From Dehalococcoidia bacterium (GTDB taxonomy: Bacteria; Chloroflexota; Dehalococcoidia; Lucifugimonadales; Lucifugimonadaceae): a DNA stretch of 8,908 nucleotides. This document shows positions 1 to 6,173 of this stretch, piece by piece. The position numbers were made by a program, and so were the translations under genes. How positions within the stretch are numbered: the stretch's first letter is position 1; every line of letters begins with the position of its first letter. The stretch spans positions 1 through 8,908 of the forward strand of contig JAAXHR010000241.1 in the NCBI GenBank assembly GCA_012270805.1, in the 5' to 3' direction. Under the pieces are notes generated by a model. The model searched no databases, was not told the origin of the DNA, and saw only the letters and a list, made by a program, of their open reading frames with translations.

Positions 1-816
1 GGATCAACGCACCGAGGTCACGGCCACTGCATCGCGAAAGGTCTTGATACGAAGGCGATGATGGCTGAGATCATGGGGCGATACACCGGTCAATGCAAAG
101 GCAAGGGCGGTAGCATGCACATCGCCGACTTTTCCAAAGGCATGCTGGGCGCGAACGCGATTGTCGGTGCCTCAGTGCCACTTGCCGTCGGTGCGGCATT
201 GACTTCCAAATATCGCGGCATGCAAAACGAGTCTGTAGGGGTCGCGTTCTTCGGTGACGGAGCAACTAGCCAAGGTGTTGTCCACGAATCGATGAACTTG
301 GCAGCGATCTGGGACTTGCCGGTCATATTTGCTTGTGAGAACAACCAATACGCCGAGGCCACTCCAGCGTGGTACGCGGTTTCCACAGAAGATATCGCAG
401 CGCGAGCCGACTCATACGGGATTCCGGGTGTCCAGGTTGATGGCATGAACGTGTTCGCCGTGTACGAGGCTGCAGGGGAAGCGGTGGCACGAGCGCGCGC
501 GGGCGAGGGACCGACATTGCTCGAACTCAAGACCTATCGATACCACGGGCACTTCCACGCGGACGACCCCAAGAAGTACCGCAAACCGGACGAGGAGGAA
601 GAGTACCAGGAACGCGATTGCCTCAAGCATTTCGAGGGGCTGGTGACCCAACAAGGCGCTATGACGGCCGAGGAACTGCAATCGATCCGCGATGAGATTG
701 AACAGGAGATGCAAGATGCCGTTGATTTCGCATTGAACAGCCCTATGCCTCCGATTGACGAACTCTACTCTGACGTCTACGTCGACTACTCCAACCCATT
801 AGCCGGGTTGCGCTGA
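1..816 (+). CDS. Thiamine diphosphate-dependent 2-oxoacid/acetoin dehydrogenase E1 component, alpha subunit (5' end missing)
   Basis: The frame is open from the first base, so the gene begins upstream; 271 residues are present, and about 55-60 N-terminal residues of a usual 320-330 residue E1 alpha are missing. The cofactor site is clear: GDGATSQG begins at fragment residue 85 and the closing ENN ends at 115, the GDG-to-NN thiamine diphosphate/Mg motif. The fragment opens with THRGHGHCIAKG and continues with GKGGSMHIAD, both typical of E1 alpha. Near the C-terminus, YRYHGHF...DDPKKYR resembles the GHF/GDP/YR form of acetoin dehydrogenase AcoA more than the GHS form of pyruvate dehydrogenase. 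With the beta subunit 49 bases downstream it should form the alpha2beta2 decarboxylase that passes an acyl group to a lipoyl E2. Substrate (pyruvate, acetoin or branched 2-oxoacid) cannot be fixed from sequence; the AcoA-like reading is inference. Confidence 0.93.
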   Translation, partial: GSTHRGHGHCIAKGLDTKAMMAEIMGRYTGQCKGKGGSMHIADFSKGMLGANAIVGASVPLAVGAALTSKYRGMQNESVGVAFFGDGATSQGVVHESMNLAAIWDLPVIFACENNQYAEATPAWYAVSTEDIAARADSYGIPGVQVDGMNVFAVYEAAGEAVARARAGEGPTLLELKTYRYHGHFHADDPKKYRKPDEEEEYQERDCLKHFEGLVTQQGAMTAEELQSIRDEIEQEMQDAVDFALNSPMPPIDELYSDVYVDYSNPLAGLR

Positions 817-865
817 ACATCTGCATCCTGAACGAATTCTGTAACAGAAAGGCAACCACCAAACT

Positions 866-1966
866 ATGACGACAGCCGATGCGACGCAAAGAAGCTCCAT
901 GCTGAGCGATCCTGGAGTCCTCGTGCCCGGCCCAGGCTACGATGTCCCCGGAACCGTAGAGCGTTACCGCGACACATTTAACCGTACACTCCGCGACGAG
1001 TTGGACCGCGATGCCGATGTCTTCATCATGGGCGAGGATATATCTGGCGGGTTCGATCGAGACACCAACGAACCTCTAGATGCTTGGGGTGGTCCGTTCG
1101 CAGCGACCAAAGGCTTAGTTCAAGATTTCGGTCCGGAACGTATCCGAGACGCTCCCATCTCCGAAGCCGGTTTCGTCGGTGCTGCCGTTGGCGCTGCGCT
1201 TACCGGACTGCGCCCGGTGGTTGATCTGATGTACTTCGACTTTGTGACCGTGGCTTATGACCAGTTGCTCTCCAACGCAGCCAAGTCGCGTTACATGTTT
1301 GGCGGGCAGACCAAAGTTCCGATGACGCTTTTCGCCCGTTCCGGCGGGGGTACTGGTCACGCTGCTCAGCACTCCGAGAGTTTCTACTCGATGCTGGCGC
1401 ACATCCCGGGGCTGAAGGTTGTCGTGCCGTCCGATCCGTACACCGTGCGCGGCTTACTTGCTTCAGCGATACGCGACGACGACCCCGTGTTTCTAGTCAA
1501 CGACAAGAAGCTCATCAATATGGAGGGTTTCGCGCCTGAGGAGTCGTTCGCATTCCCTCTCGGTAAAGGTCGCTATCTCAAGCACGGCGACGATGTCACT
1601 TTGATCGGGATGTCCTACACCTCGGTAGTGTGTAAGCAAGCAGCCGACATGTTGGTCGAAGAGGGCATCGAGGCCGAAGTCATTGACATGCTGAGCCTAT
1701 CGCCATTCGACGAAGAGATCATAGTGGAATCGGTGATGAAGACCAATCGCGTCGTGATCGTGGACGAAGATACTCCGCGCGCCAGCATGGCGTCGGAATT
1801 CGCTGCGATCATTGCGGACAAGGCGTTCGACTACCTAGATGCGCCAGTTAAACGCGTCACCGGGCCTCATACGCCAGTGCCCTACAACAAGGGATTGGAA
1901 ACCGCGTTCATGCCCCAACCAGATGACGTGGTGAGCACCGTTCGAGCGATGTTGGACGGTGAGTAA
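866..1966 (+). CDS. 2-oxoacid/acetoin dehydrogenase E1 component, beta subunit
   Basis: A 366-residue protein with a transketolase-type pyrimidine-binding domain (about 33-208) and a C-terminal transketolase domain (about 235-358). Recognisable family segments are MGEDI at 55-59, PISEAGFVGAAVGAALTGL from 97, AQHS at 167-170, PGLKVVVPSDPY from 181 and SLSPFD at 277-282. It completes the E1 heterotetramer with the upstream alpha subunit; the pair is presumably one transcript. An AAAGG at 848-852 is a weak, distant ribosome site for the ATG at 866. About 30 residues precede the usual family start (RYRDTFNRTLRDEL), and ATG 899 (residue 12) is an alternative. A short insert around residues 63-75 separates GED from the TKGL segment. 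No E2 or E3 follows: the next gene is on the other strand. E1 beta identity is sure; substrate is not. Confidence 0.95.
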   Translation: MTTADATQRSSMLSDPGVLVPGPGYDVPGTVERYRDTFNRTLRDELDRDADVFIMGEDISGGFDRDTNEPLDAWGGPFAATKGLVQDFGPERIRDAPISEAGFVGAAVGAALTGLRPVVDLMYFDFVTVAYDQLLSNAAKSRYMFGGQTKVPMTLFARSGGGTGHAAQHSESFYSMLAHIPGLKVVVPSDPYTVRGLLASAIRDDDPVFLVNDKKLINMEGFAPEESFAFPLGKGRYLKHGDDVTLIGMSYTSVVCKQAADMLVEEGIEAEVIDMLSLSPFDEEIIVESVMKTNRVVIVDEDTPRASMASEFAAIIADKAFDYLDAPVKRVTGPHTPVPYNKGLETAFMPQPDDVVSTVRAMLDGE

Positions 1967-1985
1967 CCCGCCGAATTAAAGCGGG
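1967..1985. terminator. Small GC hairpin between two convergent genes
   Basis: CCCGC at 1967-1971 pairs with GCGGG at 1981-1985 around a 9-base AT-rich loop. It can extend by GAG (1961-1963) with CTC (1985-1988 region) if the TAA stop codon of E1 beta is bulged. It fills the 20-base gap between the stops of E1 beta (+) and the DUF971 gene (-), a natural place for a shared terminator. There is no T-run on either side, so strong intrinsic termination is doubtful. Confidence 0.35.
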
Positions 1986-1986
1986 C

Positions 1987-2310
1987 TCAGTCGCAGTTCA
2001 CGACGTCATCTTCGTTCGCCAATCTTTGCAACATTCGAAACGGGTAGATGCCCGTCGAGTGGCCGTCCGTCCATAGAAACTGCAGGGCGTACCTGCCGAC
2101 TTCCAAATAATCGACTGCGATGATATCTTCCGGCACCATCGCGACGTTCAAGAGCTGGCGACCGCTCATCTCTTCGACGCAACCTGCGCACGCACATTGC
2201 AAACGTAGGTAGCGGTAAGGAAAAACACAAGTTTGGCCGTCTGACCAAGTTATCGAGACGCCGTCGCCGATGAGATCAACATTGGTTGCCGTAATGTTCG
2301 TATCTTCCAT
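1987..2310 (-). CDS. DUF971 / gamma-butyrobetaine hydroxylase-like N-terminal domain protein
   Basis: A 107-residue protein made up of one domain of the GBBH-like N-terminal family (PF06155, DUF971). Visible signatures are W22-S-D-G25, the cysteine cluster C39-A-C41-A-G-C44 followed by the EEMSGR segment, VPEDI at 59-63, GRYAL at 72-76 and WTDGHSTGIYPF from residue 80. In related structures cysteines and a histidine of this domain bind zinc; C39, C41, C44 and H84 are the likely ligands here. No hydroxylase domain is attached. Stand-alone copies have no firm function; the domain is also known fused to Mrp/ApbC iron-sulfur carrier ATPases, so a cluster-assembly role is possible but unproven. 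ATG at 2310 has no clear Shine-Dalgarno. The gene converges on E1 beta and diverges from the oxidoreductase. Confidence 0.88.
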   Translation of the reverse strand: MEDTNITATNVDLIGDGVSITWSDGQTCVFPYRYLRLQCACAGCVEEMSGRQLLNVAMVPEDIIAVDYLEVGRYALQFLWTDGHSTGIYPFRMLQRLANEDDVVNCD

Positions 2311-2422
2311 GGCGAATCGTTTTACGATGCGTGCTTTGTGATCTCGTTAACACCGCAATCTGTGTCTCTGGGCTAACCTTACTTAAGCGTATCCGACAAC
2401 CAAAACGACTACCCGACACTTC

Positions 2423-2427
2423 AGGAG
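2423..2427 (+). promoter_or_regulatory. Ribosome binding site that sets a GTG start
   Basis: AGGAG lies 8 bases before the GTG at 2436. It shows that the oxidoreductase starts there rather than at the GTG at 2331, which would add 35 residues unlike any Rossmann-domain N-terminus. The 125-base divergent region 2311-2435 must carry promoters for both genes, but I see no convincing -35/-10 pair in it. Confidence 0.75.
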
Positions 2428-2435
2428 CGAAAACC

Positions 2436-3509
2436 GTGACGACAGACAGCGACAACATCGTAATGGGTCTCATCGGAGCCGGTGGCAATACTCAACTCAG
2501 GCATATCCCTGGACTCCGAGCTCAACCGGGTGTCGAGATAAAAGGCTTAGTGAACCGATCAAGAGAATCATCTGAGCGGGTCGCTGGCGAGTTCGAAATC
2601 CCAGAGGTCTACGAAGACTGGGTCGAACTCCTAGAAGACGATGACATAGATGCCGTATGTATCGGAACGTGGCCGTACATGCACGCACCCTTGGTAATCG
2701 AAGCGCTCGAAGCCGAAAAGCACGTACTGTGCGAGGCCCGAATGGCGATGAACTCTGACGAGGCCCTCGAGATGTTGGATGCGTCCAAACGTGCGCCTCA
2801 TCTGGTCGCGCAGATAGTTCCAGCGCCCCACACACTCGAAATAGACCAGACGGTGATCGGGCTGATCTCTGAGGGCTACATCGGCGACTTAGTCAACGTA
2901 AAGCTACACGTCGGTACCGGAAGCGATTTCCCAAACCCTGATCTGCCATTGCATTGGCGGCACAACCGCGATCTTTCCGGCAACAACATCATGACTATGG
3001 GCATCTGGTACGAAGCGATGATGCGCTGGTTCGGACCGGCTAAGACAGTGCAGGCATTGGGTCAGACCGTCGTGAGTCACCGCCTGGATGACGACGGTCG
3101 ACGTCGTTCCACAACCATCCCCGACCACATCGACATCCTGATGTCCATGGAGTGTGGCGGAACGACGAACTACACGACCACCGCGGTCTCCGCGTTCACG
3201 CGTGAACTCGATCTGTGGATCCACGGCACCGATGGGGTTCTACGCGTCGAGCACGCAGATCCTGACGAGCCGACGGGCGCGGTCTTCAAATTGAGCGGTG
3301 CACGCTGCGGCGATGACGGATTGAGCCAAATCGAGATACCGCCAGAAAACCGTGGTGCTTGGCGAGTCGAAGAGGAGTTCATTAACGCCATCAGAGGCAT
3401 CGAGCCGGTGACCCACACGAATTTCACGGATGGGTTGAAGTACATGCAATTCACCGATGCCGTGACGGAATCGGTTAAGACTGGCAACTTGGTGAGGTTG
3501 CCGTTCTGA
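2436..3509 (+). CDS. Gfo/Idh/MocA-family oxidoreductase with non-canonical active site
   Basis: A 357-residue protein of typical family length. The N-terminal Rossmann domain starts at once: GLIGAGGN (11-18) is the glycine-rich NAD(P) loop, followed by VNRSRE (39-44), the DIDAVCIGTWPYMHAP segment (70-85) and EKHVLCEARMAM (94-105). The C-terminal half (about 125-357) has the usual alpha/beta sheet domain. In most members the segment after HVLCE is K-P, with lysine helping catalysis; here it is A101-R102. The region that normally carries G-x-H-x-x-D reads GIWYEAMMRWFG (189-200), so the catalytic histidine is also absent. Similar CEARMA proteins may form a subfamily, but reaction and substrate are unknown. 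GTG is chosen as start because of the AGGAG 8 bases upstream. The gene is divergent from DUF971 and apparently monocistronic. Confidence 0.88.
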   Translation: MTTDSDNIVMGLIGAGGNTQLRHIPGLRAQPGVEIKGLVNRSRESSERVAGEFEIPEVYEDWVELLEDDDIDAVCIGTWPYMHAPLVIEALEAEKHVLCEARMAMNSDEALEMLDASKRAPHLVAQIVPAPHTLEIDQTVIGLISEGYIGDLVNVKLHVGTGSDFPNPDLPLHWRHNRDLSGNNIMTMGIWYEAMMRWFGPAKTVQALGQTVVSHRLDDDGRRRSTTIPDHIDILMSMECGGTTNYTTTAVSAFTRELDLWIHGTDGVLRVEHADPDEPTGAVFKLSGARCGDDGLSQIEIPPENRGAWRVEEEFINAIRGIEPVTHTNFTDGLKYMQFTDAVTESVKTGNLVRLPF

Positions 3510-3562
3510 AGAACTCGAGAGTTGTGACATCGCAACTCGAATGAGTCGAATTGAGTACTCGA

Positions 3563-3591
3563 AAATCTCTGCATTATGAATGCAGAGATTT
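3563..3591. repeat. Perfect 12-bp inverted repeat enclosing the radC start codon
   Basis: AAATCTCTGCAT (3563-3574) and ATGCAGAGATTT (3580-3591) are exact reverse complements with a 5-base loop TATGA (3575-3579). The ATG assigned to radC (3576-3578) is in the loop. The stem is AT-rich at its base and is followed by TTTCGG on the plus strand and TTTTCG on the minus strand. It may be a weak bidirectional terminator for the oxidoreductase, a regulator-binding dyad, or an RNA hairpin hiding the radC start. Confidence 0.8.
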
Positions 3592-4631
3592 CGGACTTCC
3601 ACAAACAGATAGCACAGTCCAGCAAGCGTTCGGCGTTTGTTGATCCCGAGAAACTGGCATCCTTCGTTGAGACCCCGTCGGACATGCCTGATTTTCTTGC
3701 ATTGCCGCTTGATCCTTTATTCGATCCAAACGTCAATCCTCAAGCGCCCGAAGCGACATCGCGAAGCGCGTCAGAACAGATTGGAGACGAACTGGATCCG
3801 GTGTCGTCCTCTGACTCCAAGGACAATACCGCTCCCCAACCCAAGAAATTCCCATTGAAGAACGTTCCTGCACGGGAGCGGCCGCGTGAACGGATGCACG
3901 AACTCGGCCCCGCCGGAATCACGAACACCGAACTGCTTGCGATCATCCTCGGCTCCGGGATCCAAGGCATCAACGTGAAAAACGTCGCGGACAATCTGCT
4001 AACCGAGTTCGACGGATTGCGGGGTCTCAGTCGCGTAAGCTCATTCAATATGCAGAACGTCGAAGGTATTGGCGATGTAAAAGCTGACGTGCTGACCGCG
4101 GCGTTCGAATTGGGTCGAAGAGCGGCACAGGAAGAGATCGAAGCACCGGGAAACGCGTATGGGAGCCACTTGCCGAATGGCGAGACGATCGCTTGGGCAG
4201 TGGCTAAACAGTTCACTACGCGATTGCGTGACAACGCCCAAGAAGAGATGTGGATTGTGCTGCTCGATGTCCGTAACCGTTATCGTGGCAAGTCTCGCGT
4301 TTACATCGGTTGTTGCGACCAGTTGGTGGCCAAGACAGGCGAGATTCTGAGCCGCGTAATCGAGCGCAACTTGCCGCGCTACGCATTAGTCCACAACCAT
4401 CCGTCGGGCAAAGGGGATCCGAGTGGCGCTGACATCTCATTCACTGAAAGATTGGTAAAGGCGGGACAATTGCTCGATATCGAACTTGTAGACCATGTCG
4501 TTCTCGGTGAAGACCTGCGAAGTTTCGTCAGCATGAGACAACGAAAGCTGGTGGATTTCACTTCACCTGCTCGCAACAATCGCAAGGTGAGGGAAGATGT
4601 TGTTCAACAGGTTGCCAATCCGAGCGTCTAA
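3576..4631 (+). CDS. radC: RadC-family (UPF0758) JAMM/MPN domain protein with long N-terminal extension
   Basis: The 351-residue reading frame has a standard RadC core from about residue 93: PLKNVPARERPRERM, then ITNTELLAIILGSG (115-128), a helix-hairpin-helix-like segment VEGIGDVKADVLTAAFELG (162-180), and the JAB/MPN domain (about 205-325). The JAMM metal motif H273-N-H275-PSG with S283 and D286 is complete; E256 in TGEIL is the probable glutamate. RadC proteins were once linked to DNA repair, but no enzymatic activity is firmly established; the fold suggests a metal-dependent protease or isopeptidase. Residues 1-92 are acidic, rich in proline and serine, and have no counterpart in usual RadC proteins of about 225 residues. 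No Shine-Dalgarno precedes ATG 3576, so the true start may be downstream (ATG 3684 or GTG 3801, neither compelling). The 3' end overlaps the opposite-strand methyltransferase by 74 bases. Core identity is sure; the start is not. Confidence 0.88.
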   Translation: MNAEISDFHKQIAQSSKRSAFVDPEKLASFVETPSDMPDFLALPLDPLFDPNVNPQAPEATSRSASEQIGDELDPVSSSDSKDNTAPQPKKFPLKNVPARERPRERMHELGPAGITNTELLAIILGSGIQGINVKNVADNLLTEFDGLRGLSRVSSFNMQNVEGIGDVKADVLTAAFELGRRAAQEEIEAPGNAYGSHLPNGETIAWAVAKQFTTRLRDNAQEEMWIVLLDVRNRYRGKSRVYIGCCDQLVAKTGEILSRVIERNLPRYALVHNHPSGKGDPSGADISFTERLVKAGQLLDIELVDHVVLGEDLRSFVSMRQRKLVDFTSPARNNRKVREDVVQQVANPSV

Positions 4632-5268
4632 CCCAGGCAAATCTGGTTACCGGTCCACCTCTCGGCAATTCTCCGCCTTGAGATACGCCGGAAACTGGCA
4701 CACCGCCTTCTCGCAACACATCCGCAATGGCTACGCTCGGCCAATCTTCCGATTTGCTGCCGTATGCGCCCAATATCAATGCGCCGTTTCGATCGACTGC
4801 GTGTTGAAGCAGATGCCGAGCTAGATGAGGCAGGTATTCGATCGGCACGAGGTCCCATATCGCGTAGACCCAACGAAAACGCTTGGGAGGCAACCAACCC
4901 CAGGCATTGGCGACCCAAAAGTGGTCTGGTTTGTCGGGGAAGCGCTTCATAGTCTCCTGCAACAGGCGCGGATTTAAGTCGATGCCGTATGGCGTTAGAT
5001 TAATGCCGCGTTCGTTGGCCCAGCCCAAAACGGATTGGAGCAAGTGTCCGTTTGCGCAACCTAGATCAATGAAATCTCCATCCCCATCTACTGCATCGAG
5101 CAATGGGAAACGCTCGGTTCGCCATCGATCAGTCCCTCCACTGAAGCCAGACTGCTTGATCGGGTCGCGGTGGCGAAGGTAAGCCGATTCCAGGATTCGT
5201 ATCGATTCCATATGAGTTTCGGGTAGCTGCGAGAGCGGTGCGGCATCATTGGGAAGCTGATTGTCCAT
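4558..5268 (-). CDS. Class I SAM-dependent methyltransferase
   Basis: From ATG 5268 the protein has 236 residues. Motif I is FIDLGCANGHLLQSV (66-80), the SAM-binding loop; YGIDLNPRLL (94-103) holds the acidic residue after strand beta2; WVANAWGW (118-125) and GALILGAYGS (162-171) fit motifs II/III and beta5. Before motif I, a segment RDPIKQSGFSGGTDRWRTER marks a small family of stand-alone methyltransferases whose substrate I do not know. The frame stays open to GTG 5364 (268 residues, with ATG 5355 between), and ATG 5211 would give 217 residues; no candidate has a Shine-Dalgarno, and homologous sequence begins only near 5200. I chose 5268 because it leaves room for a pxpA promoter. The last 24 residues, ending CDCCEQVK, lie in the overlap with radC and may be an acquired tail. 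Confidence 0.82.
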   Translation of the reverse strand: MDNQLPNDAAPLSQLPETHMESIRILESAYLRHRDPIKQSGFSGGTDRWRTERFPLLDAVDGDGDFIDLGCANGHLLQSVLGWANERGINLTPYGIDLNPRLLQETMKRFPDKPDHFWVANAWGWLPPKRFRWVYAIWDLVPIEYLPHLARHLLQHAVDRNGALILGAYGSKSEDWPSVAIADVLREGGVPVSGVSQGGELPRGGPVTRFAWVRRSDWQPVEQHLPSPCDCCEQVK

Positions 5269-5356
5269 CGGTGTTACGATACTAATCGCGATCGAATCGC
5301 TGAGAAACCGTCGTTTGAAATCTCCGGGCGATTCGAAGTGAAACGCAACATGCATC

Positions 5357-5361
5357 GGGAG
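5357..5361 (+). promoter_or_regulatory. Ribosome binding site of pxpA
   Basis: GGGAG lies 8 bases before the ATG at 5370, a good Shine-Dalgarno that fixes the pxpA start. It overlaps the extreme 5' end of the longest possible reading of the divergent methyltransferase. Confidence 0.75.
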
Positions 5362-5369
5362 CACACGTC

Positions 5370-6143
5370 ATGAGCGCAGCGGTGACGATTGATCTAAACG
5401 CCGACATCGGAGAGTCTTACGCCTCATACCGTATGGGCATGGATGAGGAGATCGTCAATCACATCACATCGGCGAACATCGCATGTGGATTCCATGCGGG
5501 AGACCCTGACTGGATGGCGCGCACCGTAGCCCTAGCGGAAGAGCAGGGCGTGAGCATCGGTGCGCATCCCGCCTACCCGGATTTGGCTGGCTTCGGTCGT
5601 CGCGATATGGCATTGACGCCTGATGAGGTCGCGCATGCGATCACCTATCAAGTCGGCGCACTGACCGCGTTCACCAGTTCGAAACGGCTTGCCCATGTCA
5701 AACCGCACGGGGCGCTCTACAACCGCGCGGTCGGCGACAAAGACATCGCCGTGGCGATCGTAAAGGCGGTCCGCAAGATCGACGAAGAGTTGATACACGT
5801 CGTGCTCGCGAACTCGGTTTGGGAAGACGTTGCGCGCAACGAAAATGTGCGGGTCGCCCGCGAGTGTTACGCCGACCGTGCGGTCACGCCGGAAGGCACG
5901 CTCGTTCCGCGCTCACAATCGGGTTCGGTCATCCACGATGTGGCCGAGGTTGCCGCTCGTTCGTTACGCCTTGCCGCCGAAGGCAAAGTAACTGCCGCCG
6001 ATGGCAACGATATCGATTTCGCGGCAGACACGATCTGCCTGCATGGAGATACTCCAGGTGCTGTCGAAATGGCTGCAACGGTCAAGTCAACGTTCGAATC
6101 GAGCGGTATCCAAGTCAAACCACTGTCATTAATCCTCGGATAA
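5370..6143 (+). CDS. pxpA: 5-oxoprolinase subunit A (LamB/YcsF family)
   Basis: A 257-residue protein of normal length for this TIM-barrel-like family. Signatures are IDLNADIGES (7-16), TSANIACGFHAGDP (33-46), GAHPAYPDLAGFGRR (64-78), VKPHGALYN (110-118), the LVPRSQSGSVI segment (178-188) and CLHGDTPGAV (223-232). PxpA acts with PxpB and PxpC as the prokaryotic ATP-dependent 5-oxoprolinase, which opens 5-oxoproline (pyroglutamate) to L-glutamate in the cytosol and removes a damage product of glutamine. It is the first gene of a five-gene run and starts at ATG with GGGAG upstream. It is divergent from the methyltransferase, so its promoter must sit within the 5' part of that reading frame or just before it. 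I found no clear promoter boxes. Confidence 0.96.
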   Translation: MSAAVTIDLNADIGESYASYRMGMDEEIVNHITSANIACGFHAGDPDWMARTVALAEEQGVSIGAHPAYPDLAGFGRRDMALTPDEVAHAITYQVGALTAFTSSKRLAHVKPHGALYNRAVGDKDIAVAIVKAVRKIDEELIHVVLANSVWEDVARNENVRVARECYADRAVTPEGTLVPRSQSGSVIHDVAEVAARSLRLAAEGKVTAADGNDIDFAADTICLHGDTPGAVEMAATVKSTFESSGIQVKPLSLILG

Positions 6144-6173
6144 CGACGGGTCGCAGATTAGATTTCGACAGAG

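Noticed and set aside
90..530. Long open frames antisense to E1 alpha (90-530 and others at 71-714, minus strand)
   Set aside because: They lie wholly opposite a gene with clear E1 alpha motifs, show no domain, and their composition reflects the codon pattern of the plus strand.
2331..2435. Upstream GTG start for the oxidoreductase giving 35 more residues
   Set aside because: The extra residues have no Rossmann character, and a good AGGAG at 8-base spacing precedes the GTG at 2436.
3513..3591. Short repeats and hairpin considered as the start of a CRISPR array or an attachment site
   Set aside because: The shared word is only 6 bases, occurs three times, and there is no integrase or cas gene nearby.
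3170..3736. A 188-codon open frame on the minus strand across the oxidoreductase end and radC start
   Set aside because: It crosses two plus-strand genes and the inverted repeat, has no recognisable motif, and mirrors the reverse of known coding sequence.
3740..4234. A 164-codon minus-strand open frame inside radC
   Set aside because: It is antisense to the conserved RadC core and has no motif of its own.
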